64,000 nucleotides of DNA from Chrysomallon squamiferum (Eukaryota; Mollusca; Gastropoda; Neomphalida; Peltospiridae). The position numbers were made by a program, and so were the translations under genes. The notes under the pieces are model-generated. The model was not told the origin of the DNA, did no database searches, and saw nothing but the letters and a program-made list of their open reading frames with translations. Of this stretch, positions 50,735 through 64,000 are shown one piece after another (within the stretch, counting starts at the first letter, position 1; the number at the start of each line of letters is the position of its first letter). Location: assembly GCA_012295275.1 (NCBI GenBank), contig CM022678.1, positions 10,319,966 to 10,383,965 of the forward strand. The letters are read 5' to 3'.

Positions 50735-53700
50735 CCTGTTTCTACATCATCATACTAGGATCCAAATTATGTGCAGATGCGAACCTAAAATTTGATTCAT
50801 CTGATGCAGCTGCAACAACAGAAGTAAACATACAACTACTACTATCTATAATACTGCTGCTATCACCACACCATGCCTCCAACAATTACTACTTAACACA
50901 TTTTATACTGCTACTGCTACCACTTGTACTACCATTACTACTACCACTACTACTGCAATCACCACTAACACTACAATATTTCTAGTATTACTACTACTAC
51001 TATGAATGAATGAATGAATGTTCAAAAAACAATCCCACCATGAAAAATACATCGGCTTCTGTGTGCCAGATTGTGGTATTGGAATAAAAATGTGATGATC
51101 AACATCAGTATACATATTCAACAGTTACTACTACTACTACTACCATCACTACTGCAATCACCACTATTACACTACCAATATTTCTAGTATTACTACTAAT
51201 ATCACTTCTAGCACTACTAGTGTACCTCATACAATATCATAACTACAGCAACAGTTCCAATACAACTACAATTATCACTTGTACCACTATTAACTACTAC
51301 AGTACTGCTGATGTTACTGCTACTACTACTACTACTAATGTTGCTAATGTTGCTACTGTTACTAACACCAACGTTACTACTCATACTGCTACTATCACTA
51401 CTACTTTTGCTATTACTATAAATGTTGCTGCTGATATTAATAACTAGTATAACTAATGACTAATAATATTGTATTACATTTCACTATTACTAGTATATTA
51501 CTTCTACTACTACTACTTATACTGCCAATAACCCAAAAGAAATATGATAGTAGGATGTAAGTTACAAATTTCGATTTCAAAGTAATCAGAAACAACAGAC
51601 AAATTTTCATTTCTCTATAAGTCGTCATCTGAACTACATACATACATAAATACATACATAAATATATACATAAATACATACATACATACATACATACACA
51701 CATACATTACAGTCAAGTTTGTTACATACACATGTACATAATACATACATACATACATACATATTAGGGCATTCTCAGTCAAGTTTGTTTTACTTACATG
51801 TAATAATAATAATAATAATAATAATTATAATTATTATTATTATTATAATTATTATTATTATTATTATTATTATAATTATTATTATTATTATTATTATTAT
51901 TATTTAATAATAACAATAACAATAATAGTAATAATACTAACCCTAATTTAATAATAGCAGTTACAATAACATAAAAATAAGAACAACAATAAATGAACAA
52001 CAATAAATGAACCCAAAAAAATAAGAAGAATAAAACAAATAGAAACAAAGTAACAACAAAATATTAACAATCAATAACAAACAATGACAATTTAAAAAAA
52101 CAGTAAGAACAACAATAAATGAACAACAAGAAAAATAAGAAGAACTATAATGTGTTGTTTTCTATTAGTAACAACAAAATATTAATGATCCATAATAAAT
52201 CATTAAGAATTTATAAACACTACTACTAGTGCTACTACAATTACCGATATATTATAAAATAAACATGATTGTGCTATGTGTTACCAGTCTCCATTTCCAA
52301 ATAATCAGGAACATCAGACAAATTTTCATTTCCAGTTCTACTATTTCTTTGCAAGTAGTCATCTGAAATACATATATACGTACATACATACATACATATA
52401 AACATACACTCTAGTTCAATCTCAATCAAGTTTCATCAACATTACAGAAATACACTGATCTACTGTTTACAGATCCTGATCACAAATAACTTATTTATCT
52501 AGAAAAAGAATCTTAACATGAAAAATATAAAATACAGTAATTTATTATCTAATGTACTACGAATAAATAGAAGTCATACTGGAAATATTTCTACAAAGTT
52601 ATCAAGTATGTTGTTATTATTTTATTAAGACATGTGACTGTTGATTTCCTTACCGATCCGTTTTCTTATCATAACAAAGAGCAGAATAATTAGTACAACA
52701 ACAAGCAAAACTGCTCCACCTGCCGCAGTTCCAATGTAGTTTATTTTCATATCTGGTATAGAGTCTGCGAATGATTACATTATAAAACAAAATTAAAAGT
52801 TACAAATAAACAGAAGAAAGAGAGAGATAGAAAAGTCAAATATATTCAGTTATTTTCTTAAGACAGAAATTCAAAAAACAAAACTGACGGACGTACAGGC
52901 TTCCGAAATAATCTGATATAAATGATAGAATATGTTTCTGTAAATGCCTATGAACTGAAATGTTCTTTTCTTTGGATAGGTAATTTCGTAAGTTCAAAAG
53001 CTTATAGACCGGAGAAGGAACTGAAAAGTTTACATGCACTCAGTCAATCAGAAATATTTTTACAACTGAACAAAATGACATCGGTTGAACACAAAAACAT
53101 CAGAATTGATTCTTCTTCATTAAATGATTAAATTATAAGTCAAACTGTCTGCACTTTAAATGTGGTCTCATCTGTAATAATATAAAAAAAAATCATTTTA
53201 TGTGTATATATATACGTATGATTTTATATTTGTAGACAGACAACAAACATCTCTTCAGATTCTGCTTAATATTTCCAGTCATACGTAATTAATAATAACT
53301 ACCTTTGAGAACAACCTTCAATTTCTTCACAAGTTTTGTATCAAACTTTTCACTGGACACAACAACTTGGTAATCACCCGCATCTTCCCATTTAGTTTTG
53401 TACAGAATCAGCTGTCCAACTGAAGACCACGAATTTGACTTAACAGGTTCAGTGTTTGTTAATAATTTCCACTGACCATTGACCAGTTTGTACCAGGTAA
53501 ACACAGGTGGAGGGAAAGCAATAACAGAAATTGTGTAGTACAGCATCCTTTCCAAGTTCTGTAGCAAAAAAACTCACGAAACTTTTGTGGTAATTTAGTC
53601 TGGGGTGGCCTGTAGAAATAAATTAATATTTTCAAAATTAAAGAAAGACGTTCAAATATTTACTTTACATATGCATCTTTTAAGACATTCTCAGATTTAT

Positions 53701-56388
53701 AAAATAGCAATTTTTTATAATTTTGGTGATTTCAATTAAGTTATTTTTGGATTTTTTCCAATTTATCTTGATATAAAGAGATAGAATATATTTATAGATT
53801 AGCACGGAGCTTGAGATATATTATGATGTAAATTTAGAACAGCTAATCTGCATATTGAAAATATCGAGAACTTATTGACATTTTGTTTCTTTTTTAAATT
53901 TACAAACTAATTTAAATATACGTGTCTCCATCTGTACGTCTGTATGTTTGTCTCTATATCTCTGTGATGTTGAAGAATTTCGTCTCATTATTCAATCTGA
54001 AGAGTAAAATAAAACAAAGATTTCGCTTACAGTGTACAAATAATTCAATTTGTTTCTTAACACGCTTGTTTACTGAGTTGTCAGCTGTACAAAAATAAAT
54101 ATTAGAATCTTCGCAGCTAGCTTCTTTCCAAGCAAACTGAATCCGTGTTGAATTGTGCGCCACTTTAATTTGGTTTGTGTTGTCTCGTAGTGCTATGGTT
54201 GATGCAGGCTTACTGTCGACATTACAAATGACGTCAACTCTGTCGTGTTCATTTACGTACGCAGAAAGTGACTGGTTGTTGATTTGAAAATTCTCAATGA
54301 TTGGCTGGTCTGTGAAACAAAAAAAAATTACGTTTAATAACTGAAAAATTGTTGTTAATGTCATTTTATTTTCGGGCTTTTTTGTAGTTATGTTTATATA
54401 TGTTATTTGTTTCGACTGATGCAGTTTGTTGATCTCCAATTATAACAATATTTATTCACACTAGTTATAACTGTATAAAAATTATTAATCGTTTACTGAC
54501 ACTTTACAGACAGCAATGACTTATGTAAACGGGAAGATGGCAAATAGCTAATCAGAGAAAAAATACAGACGTGAAACCGGTAAAAGGTGGAAAGTGGTGA
54601 ACCTGGGCTTGGAAACAAAACGCTGAGGATTTCAGAAAACTTTGGAACCATAATGATGATAGTAATGACTATGATTAAGGTGAAATGATGGTGTTGGTCA
54701 TGATGATGGTATTAGCATTTTCTGTTTTACTCACAAAACACTTCTAAGTGGAAAGTTCGTTTTCCAATAACAGTCTCTGTTTCAGAGTTTCTTGACAAGC
54801 ACGTGTACATTCCTGCATCATTTTTGCTGATATTTCTGATGTTCAAAATTCCATTTGAACTATAAGTCTGAATAAGATGGGAATTCTCAAAACTCCAGCT
54901 GTACAGACACGCTGGGAAACAGTCCGCTACACACACCAAACTAAAGTTTTCTCCAGCTACAGCGAATTTTCTCCCATCTCTAGATATAGATGTAGAGTTG
55001 TCTGGACCATCTTAAGTGTAATAATAATAATAATTATTATTATTATTATATTATTATTATAATTATAATAACAACAACATCAATAATAATTTTGTTAAAA
55101 GTAATAATAATAAGGGTAATAATAATATAATAATGGCAATAACAATAATAACAGCAAAAGAGCAGTAACAATAAATTCAATCAATAACAATAATAACAAT
55201 AACAATAAAAATCAAGAGTAACAACAATATTAGTGAATATTAGTAAATACATTGTAACAATACCGATAACAACAATAGCAACAACAACAACAAGCATAAT
55301 GTCCTATGTTTTCTGCTATTAACAACATTTCTTTCTTTTTCTTCTTTTTTTTTTTGTTTTTGTTTGTTGTTTGTTTGTTTTTCTTGTTTGTTTCTAGTAC
55401 AAGGTCCATATTAAGAATTTAGAAATACTGAACTGTCCAGATTAAGAATACTTACAATAAAAAACAAGTGTGATATTCTTCTCCCACGTTTTCTTAAGCT
55501 CAGAGGTTGTAGCAGTGCAGGTATACACACCGGAATTGTTTCGTGTTAATTTGCTGACTTCCAATTTGACTGTTGTCGATGACGTATGAGATGTTTTAAT
55601 AATGTCTCCTCTAAATGTCCAGTTGTAATTGCAGGGTGGTTTGCAGTCAGCGCTGCAAGTCAAAACAGCTGTCTGTCCTTCGTAATAACCAGATTTATCA
55701 GACGTCAAATTCATACTGCTGTCTGACAGGACCATCTATAAAGACGAACTGAATTCAGTGAAGATACGCTAAATATGTTAATGACACCGATTACCAAGAA
55801 TAATTTTTTTTCTAGATTAAATTATTTTATCTAATTTTATATTATAAATTTCTATTATATATTTCTGAATTTAAAAAAATACGTCAGTAATTTCCATAAC
55901 ATAATTTAAATTATGATAAACATATGGCTTACTATATTTTTTTCAGAAGAAGTAATCCCAAAAAATTCAAAATAACATACATATATACCATATATATATG
56001 TGTATGTATGTGTGTCGACATATAGACAGACGCACATAAGTACAGATACAGATATATATAAGAACGAATGATAAGAATTCAAACAAAATATATAGTCTTT
56101 TGAATATGGTTTACTTCCGATAACCTTTTGTTAAGTATGCTGGTGTATGTCCATCTGAAATCTTTGTCTGTGTGTATATGCAAACTATCTTTATTAGTTT
56201 CTGTGTGAACATATATTTACGTAATTTGTGTATGTGTTTGCGTGTGAGAATATATTTTTGTTTGTTTAGATGGTTGTCTGCGCATGCCAATATTATTTTA
56301 ATTTGTGTGAATGTGTGTATTCCAGTATTATGTTTGTGTTACCTTTGACGATTCATCTGTGTATGTATAGTCTATGCTATGACATGAA

Positions 56389-56419
<31 letters not shown>

Positions 56420-56510
56420 ATATTAAACAACAAACTTGAAAAAAAAAGGACAACTTACTGAAAGTCCATGACGAACACATTGATATAAAAATATAAATAC
56501 AAATCCTCAT
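50735..56510 (-). pseudogene. Receptor gene D: four Ig domains, no CUB, several lesions
   Basis: Signal peptide exon 56459-56510 (MRICIYIFISMCSSWTF), Ig exons 55456-55735, 54735-55010, 54031-54309 and 53303-53609, transmembrane exon 52654-52764, tail exon 52285-52362 (DDYLQRN...VPDYLEME). The order matches gene C without CUB, Ig1 and one Ig pair. Lesions: the first Ig exon has 280 nt, one base too many near its start; the last Ig exon has 307 nt, with an extra base around 53535; the second tail exon (about 51560-51630) has TAG where gene E has AAG; the next tail exon (about 50735-50790) is shortened with a stop; the ITAM exon is missing. The undamaged Ig domains still keep their cysteines. 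Two independent frameshifts could be assembly errors, but together with the tail lesions they point to a pseudogene. Confidence 0.75.
51798..51905. repeat. (AAT)n/(ATT)n inverted triplet tract
   Basis: AAT triplets pass into ATT triplets, forming an imperfect hairpin-capable tract in an intron of gene D. Confidence 0.9.
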
Positions 56511-56670
56511 CTTGATTCGATAATCTAAACTGTATATTTAGATAACGAAGCGAATCTTATGAAAGAAAGTTGGTTGCGTTTAACAAGGATGAAATATCAC
56601 ATGTGACTCTTTACCTCTTCGTTGGGCCAGTAAGAAACGTGATCGAATTAAGTAAAGCTATGAATAATAA

Positions 56671-56753
56671 AGAAAGAATTAATAGATCGCTTCGACATTA
56701 TGAAAATACACCATGCTTGAATACATATGATATGCTGAACAATAGTAGCTCTG
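56671..56753 (-). promoter_or_regulatory. Conserved promoter block of gene D
   Basis: TCGCTTCGACATTATGAAAA, ATATGATATGCTG and AGTAGCTCT occur in the same order and spacing as in gene C, about 160 bp before the start codon. A long (TA)n tract (56772-56830) has grown just upstream of the block. Confidence 0.6.
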
Positions 56754-58389
<1,636 letters not shown>

Positions 58390-60304
58390 ATTTTTTATTT
58401 TTTGTTTTTAACGAAATCTAAGTCTCTTGAGATTATCGCTCGAAATTAGAAGTGTGACGTCACAGGGGTTGTTTATTAGTTGAACGATGTGTTGTAGTTA
58501 AATGTTTTTTGTCAGCGTTTACGACTCAACTAAAACTTTGCAATAATCTTAAAACTTTATTTCTTTATCAATCGCCTGCGGCGAGATGCAAATTAACCCA
58601 AGTAAAGGATATTTATTTTAATAACTTTTCATAATTAACTATGACAGAAAATTACTAATCTCTGTCGTTAATGTTTGCTTAAGACACAAAATGTTTAGGA
58701 CTACCAATGAAATCTAATATTTAGAAATCACAATACGATATTAAATTATAATAGTTTATTAGCAATTAACAGACGTCAGATATACAGATATACAGATTTG
58801 TTATACTTTTCTTTATTTATTTGTAATAAGGTTAGTATATCAAATAAAGATTATTAATAGAACTATTACCAAAATTTACTTAGTTGCATGATTTTTTTTT
58901 TTTTAAATTGTAGAAAAAAACAACACAATTGTCTCAAGCATATGATTTATTATAAATTGTCAATTCCTTATAACTCGATTCTACAATACAGAAAAATAAT
59001 TACAAACAGTCTGATTAATATCGGCTTCTTATTAACATTGGCAATGTAATATAAACATACAGAATAAACACACGCACACAAATGCACACACACACACACA
59101 CACACACACACTCTAATGAACAAGTATAATTCGATGTTGTAATGTTTCAAACTATTGTAGTCCACATTATCTTACTGATCTTTACTGCAGTCACAGTATG
59201 CTAAATCCAGTTCCAGGCAGAACTCCTGACTGATTTATCAAACAATATGGTGTTTGCTTATTTATCAAGAAAAACAGTGTATCTAAAATAAGCCTTGCTG
59301 CTAGTCATTAAAAAAGTGTAATCTATGAGGTTTCTTCTCCATGTACATCACTACTGAACTATTTGCTTCTTATACCCGTCAGTAATAAAATATGCATGTG
59401 TAATTCATCCATTCACTCAAGTGTCAAAAATAAACGTAAATGTCTTTAATGTAACATGACGTAAATATTAGCTTCCCACGCCATAGTAGCTCGAGGCCTG
59501 TGTTATATTAATGTTATTATATGGGCCTCGTTTGTGTAATATATATTTATCCACTAAGTAAATACTGTGTTTGTTTACCACAAGTAAGTATGAATACTTT
59601 GTCAATCAAAACAGCAAATACAGATATACACACGACTCATATATACTATTAAAACATAAATAAATATTTATGCATTTAAATTCTTAGAATATTATATACA
59701 TTCAAAGCTGATAATATCAAATGACTAAGTAAATAAGTATGTGATTTAGCAATACTCCATTTGTCTAATTTTGAATGTAATAATTTTGATTTTTAATTGT
59801 ACTTAGTTAATATAACAAATAAATGAATGACTTTTACAAAAAATCCTTTATTCCTCTCTTTTCAGTTAGCCTAAAAGTAAAGAATATAATGTAATGTAAT
59901 GTAATATAATGTAATATAATATAGTGTTATGTAATGTAATATAATGTAATGTACTACAGTATAATATAGAATAGCATGATATAACATAATATAATAAATA
60001 GAAAGACCCACATTGATAGACAGGCACTGACCGATTTACAAACAGATGGACCGACTGACAGACTGACAGACATAGATAGCTATAGAGAAAAACACATATA
60101 TGGCGAGACAGACACATACAGATAGATTCGTAGATTTATTAGGTGTAGAGATATAAAGCGATAGATAGCGAGATACAGATAGATATAAACAGACAGGCAG
60201 ATGTATAAATATATAGATACCTTAGACATTCAAACAGGCGGAGAGAGATACACACAGACACATAAAATAAATATAGTGAGATACAGACAGCTACGTAGAT
60301 AGAT

Positions 60305-60387
<83 letters not shown>

Positions 60388-60511
60388 TAGATAGATACAG
60401 AGAAAGGTAGATATACAAGTAAATAGTTGTTCTCATACATTAATTTTCTATATGAGTGCATTATCAATAACAATATGTTACCTAGGAATAATAACAGGGT
60501 GGCTCGACACG
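58390..60511 (-). other. 3' module of gene E
   Basis: Related to 620-2662 with TGACGTCA at 58455-58462 and the conserved stretch 59318-59395. Contains ATAATGTA-type simple sequence (59885-60000) and (GA)n at 60309-60385. No coding exon. Confidence 0.55.
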
Positions 60512-63500
60512 TCAGATTTTCTCGTAATGATTTTGTTCAATTCTCACAGCTTCCAGTTTAGAATATGAGTCTCTCAGGTCTTTGTTATCTTAAACACAAC
60601 ATTCATTGCTTACATCTTAATGTGATCAAGTGCTTACTCATGTATTTAAATAAAGCTCTTTTTTCGTTTACCCTCTATTCATCTCTATGTTCTTATTACT
60701 TATATTTAAAACAAAATAATAATATAAATAAATAAATAAATATCAAACAAGCAAATCTAAAACAAATAAGGAAACAAAAATGGAAGCAAAAAATAAAATA
60801 AATTGAAATTAAAACAGTAACATCTATATTAATAATATTTAAAATCAGTAAAATTAGTACATAAGCGACTGAAGATAAAATGTCATTTTATTTTACCTAC
60901 ACTACTTTCAGAATCATCTTTTGATGGATAAGGTACCAAATAATCTTCATCCAACGTGTTATTGTAATATTTTGTAATTCCTGTTCAAAAAAAGTTATAT
61001 TTGAACTACTTATCTCTTATCTAATTTATTTATTTATTTATTCTACATTATTATACTTTACTCGATGTAGTAGAAAAAATATATGAATCTACTGATTCCG
61101 TGCACTATTCTCAATACCAAACACAGCAACGCAAATCATAGAAGAAGAGTAAAAACATTAACTACTTGAACAACACCAGTTTTACTTATTGAAAAAACGT
61201 ATTTGAACAAATTTGGTAGAATATGATAGTTCTTTCTTTTAATAAACAAACAAACAAACAAAACAAATAAATAAGTTTCAAAAAGCAAATTTAAACCAAA
61301 AGGTAAACGAGAATGGAAAACAAATTAAATTAAATTAATATATAGTAAAATTCATATTAATAATATTTAAAATGAATAAAAGTAGCAATAAAACGATAAG
61401 ATATCATTTCTTTACCTGTACCGCTTTCAGAATCATCTTTTGATGGACAAGGTACCAAATAATCTTGTTCCAACGTGTTCTTGTCACTTTTTGCATTTCC
61501 TGTTTAAACATATTTATATCTGAATTACTTATATCTTATCTAAAGCATTTATTTATTCTACATTACTACACTTTACTTGATAGAGTACACACAAATATAT
61601 CTACTGATACATAGAACTATTCTCAATACTAAACACAGCAATGCAAATTATAGAAGCAAGATTTAAAACATTAACAAAAGTTGCAATCATTCAAAAATTA
61701 TAAATATTTGAACATATTCGGTGTAATAGGATAATTATTTTAGAAAATGTTTCTCATTTCTTTTAATAAGCAAGCAAACACATAAACAAAAAAAACCAAA
61801 TATACGAATAAATAAATTAATAAATAGATAGATAGACAGATAGATAGAGAGATAATATTAATATTTGTACCTGTTTTTAAGTCGCCATTTGGAGTACATG
61901 GAACCAGGTAGTTATCGCCCAAAATATTTCTTGAATGATCTTTGGTTTCTGTTTAAACAATAAAAATAAATAGTAATTAAAAAGAAAAATATTATTTTAC
62001 CATTAAACTGAATTAATATAATATATGTTATGAGTACGATACAGTTCTTTTATTATATCTTTAATCCTGCCTGTTGTTGCATTCACTCATCTAAACTAGA
62101 GATATACATCAGTGAACGCTCAAAATAAAATACTGTACAGATGCGAACCTAATATTTGATTCATCTGATGCAGCTGCAACAACAGAAGTAAACATACAAC
62201 TACTTAACACATTTTATACTGCTACTGCTACCACTTGCACTACCATTACTACTACCACTACTACTATTACTATACTATGTATGAATGAATGAATGTTCAA
62301 AAAATCCCAGCATGAAAAATACATCGGCTTCTGGGTTTCAGTTTGTGGCACTGGAATAAAAATATGATGATCAACATCAGTATACATTTTCAAAAGTTAC
62401 TACTACTACTACTACTACCATCACTATTGCAGTCACCATTATAACACTACCAATATTTGTAGTATTACTACTATTATCACTTCTAGTACTACTACTGTAC
62501 CTCTAACTACAGCAACAGTTCCAATTATCTACTACAATTATCACCTACATTAGTACTGCTGATGCTACTGGTACTACTACTACTATTGCTAATATTGCTA
62601 CTGTTGCTACTGCTACTATCACCAACGTTACTACTACTCATACTGCTACTATCATTACTACTTCTGCTATTACTAAAAATGTTGCTGCTGATATTAATAA
62701 CTAGTACTAGTATTACTAATATGACTAATACATTTCACTACTTCTAGTACTAGTACTATTACTGCTACTACTATTACTTCTACTGCCAATAATACAAAAG
62801 AAATATGATTGTAGTTAGTAAGTTACCAATTTCGATTTCCATGTAATCAGGAACAACAGATACATTTTCATTTCTCTTTAATTCGTCATCTGAAATACAT
62901 ACATACATACATACATTACATACATACATACATTCTAGGACATTCTCAGTCAAGTTTGTTTTACATTATACATATATAATAATAATAATAACAATAATAA
63001 CAATAATAATAGCAGTAATAAGAATTATAATAGCATATAATATTATAATAGAAACGACAATAATAATACTACTACTAATAATAATAATAGCAATTTAATA
63101 ATAGCAATAACAATAATAATAACAGCAATAATACTAACCCTAATACTACTAATAATAACAGCAAAAAATAGCAGCAAGAGTAATAATAACAACCAATAAC
63201 AATGACAATAACAAAAACAGTAAGAACAAGAAAAATAAATATTAATAACAATAAATCAACAACAACAACAACAATAACAATAAGAGGAAGCATAATCTGT
63301 TATGTTTTGTATGAGTAACAACAAAATTTTAATGGTCCATAACAAGTCATTAAGAATTTATAAATACTACTACTAGTGCTACTATTATTATTACTACTAC
63401 TAGTACTACTAACATTACTACTACTAGTACTACTATTATTATTACTACTACTAGTACTAATATTATAAAATAAAAATGATTGTGCTATGTGTTACTAGTC

Positions 63501-63984
63501 TCCATTTAAAAAATAATGGAACAATTTCCAAATAATCAGGAACAATAGACACATTTTTATTTCCAGTTCTACTATTTCTTTGTAAGTCGTCATCTGAAAT
63601 ACATACATACATACATACATACATACAAATATACATACATACACTCTAGTTCATTCTCAGTCAAGTTTCATCAACATTATAGAAATACACTGATCTACAA
63701 TTTACAGATCCTGGACACAAATAATTTATTTATCTAGAAAAATATAAAATGCAGTAATTCATTATCTAATGTACTACGAATAAATAGAAATCAGGCTGGA
63801 AATATTTCTACAAAGTTATCAAGTATGTTGTTTTTATTTTACTAAGACATGTGACTGTTGATTTCCTTACCTCTACGTTTTATTATCAAAACAAAGACCA
63901 GAATAATTAGTAGAACAACAACAAGCAAAACTGCTCCACCTGCTGCAGTTCCAATGTAGATTGTTTTCATATCTTGTGTAGAAT
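60512..63984 (-). CDS. Receptor gene E, 3' part: transmembrane exon and multi-tyrosine tail
   Basis: The ectodomain lies beyond the right edge. Exons: 63871-63984 (transmembrane, 114 nt), 63496-63593, 62827-62889, 61871-61948, 61416-61499, 60897-60980 and 60512-60588. Tail motifs in order are VPDYLEI, VPDYMEIEI, GDNYLVPC, EQDYLVPCPSKDD, DEDYLVPYPSKDD and the ITAM-like YSKLEAVRIEQNHYEKI at the C-terminus. Exons 61416-61499 and 60897-60980 are clear duplicates of each other and of the B2 tail exon. Micro-exons of A and C are not present. Exon 63496-63593 has a 20-base tandem duplication that breaks the frame (98 nt instead of 78). Skipping it would restore the phase, so the gene may still make a product. 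The last exon uses a weak TTTAAG acceptor. Confidence 0.7.
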
Positions 63985-64000
63985 CTGTGAATATTTTACA

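Noticed and set aside
60897-61499. Plain intron or UTR sequence in gene E
   Set aside because: The 84-nt exons have proper splice sites and phases and match the B2 exon and each other in protein, so they were accepted as coding exons.

Overview
The window is eukaryotic: AT-rich, full of microsatellites, with short exons bounded by GT/AG sites. It is most likely molluscan. The strongest taxonomic clue is an insulin B-chain exon at 21837-22013 (minus) that has the extra N-terminal cysteine and the exact cysteine spacing of molluscan insulin-related peptides. An inhibitor-of-apoptosis (IAP) gene and very long (CT)n/(AG)n tracts fit a mollusc, perhaps a gastropod, but the species cannot be read from the sequence.

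Most of the window is a tandem family of cell-surface receptor genes of a type I do not recognise as a named family. The one complete copy, gene C (minus, 44734 to 34933), can be assembled from 17 exons whose phases all agree into 929 codons. It encodes a signal peptide, a CUB domain split over three exons, seven Ig domains with one exon each, a transmembrane exon, and a 97-residue tail. The tail carries several tyrosine motifs and ends in an ITAM-like YxxL-x9-YxxI. Gene A (minus, 5614-2663) is the 3' half of a nearly identical copy cut by a 200-N gap. Gene E (minus, 63984-60512) is a divergent 3' half that runs off the right edge. Gene D (minus, 56510 to about 50735) has four Ig domains, no CUB exons and several disabling lesions. 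On the plus strand are relics B1 (26845-28003) and B2 (28186-29880), a truncated CUB-Ig gene B' (30596-33199) with a stop codon in its CUB domain, and isolated pieces at 6256-6720 and 20140-20525. C, D and B2 share a promoter block about 150 bp upstream of the start. The members share a 3' module that contains a TGACGTCA palindrome.

Left to right: gene A and its 3' flank (620-5833); gap and inversion junction (5834-6720); a 37-bp minisatellite (7185-7515); an IAP gene with two BIR domains and a UBA-like C-terminus, broken by a one-base frameshift in a T7 run (8747-9783); a 48-bp repeat (11263-11522); a tandem array of 1.1-1.4 kb units (12580-16450); a TA-flanked MITE (16511-16733); a decayed ankyrin-repeat gene (16766-17760); an inverted duplication with an insulin-like exon in each arm (20535-22200 and 24412-25640) around a Ty3/gypsy fragment; plus-strand receptor relics (26500-33199); gene C (34933-44734) converging on B'; a stretch of mobile-element and coding debris (45900-48880); gene D; gene E.

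The CUB and Ig ectodomains, the paired Ig duplications, the copy-number change and the ITAM-like tails together suggest an expanding, rapidly turning-over family of activating immune-type receptors. That function is an inference. The exon structures, motifs and lesions are read directly from the sequence.
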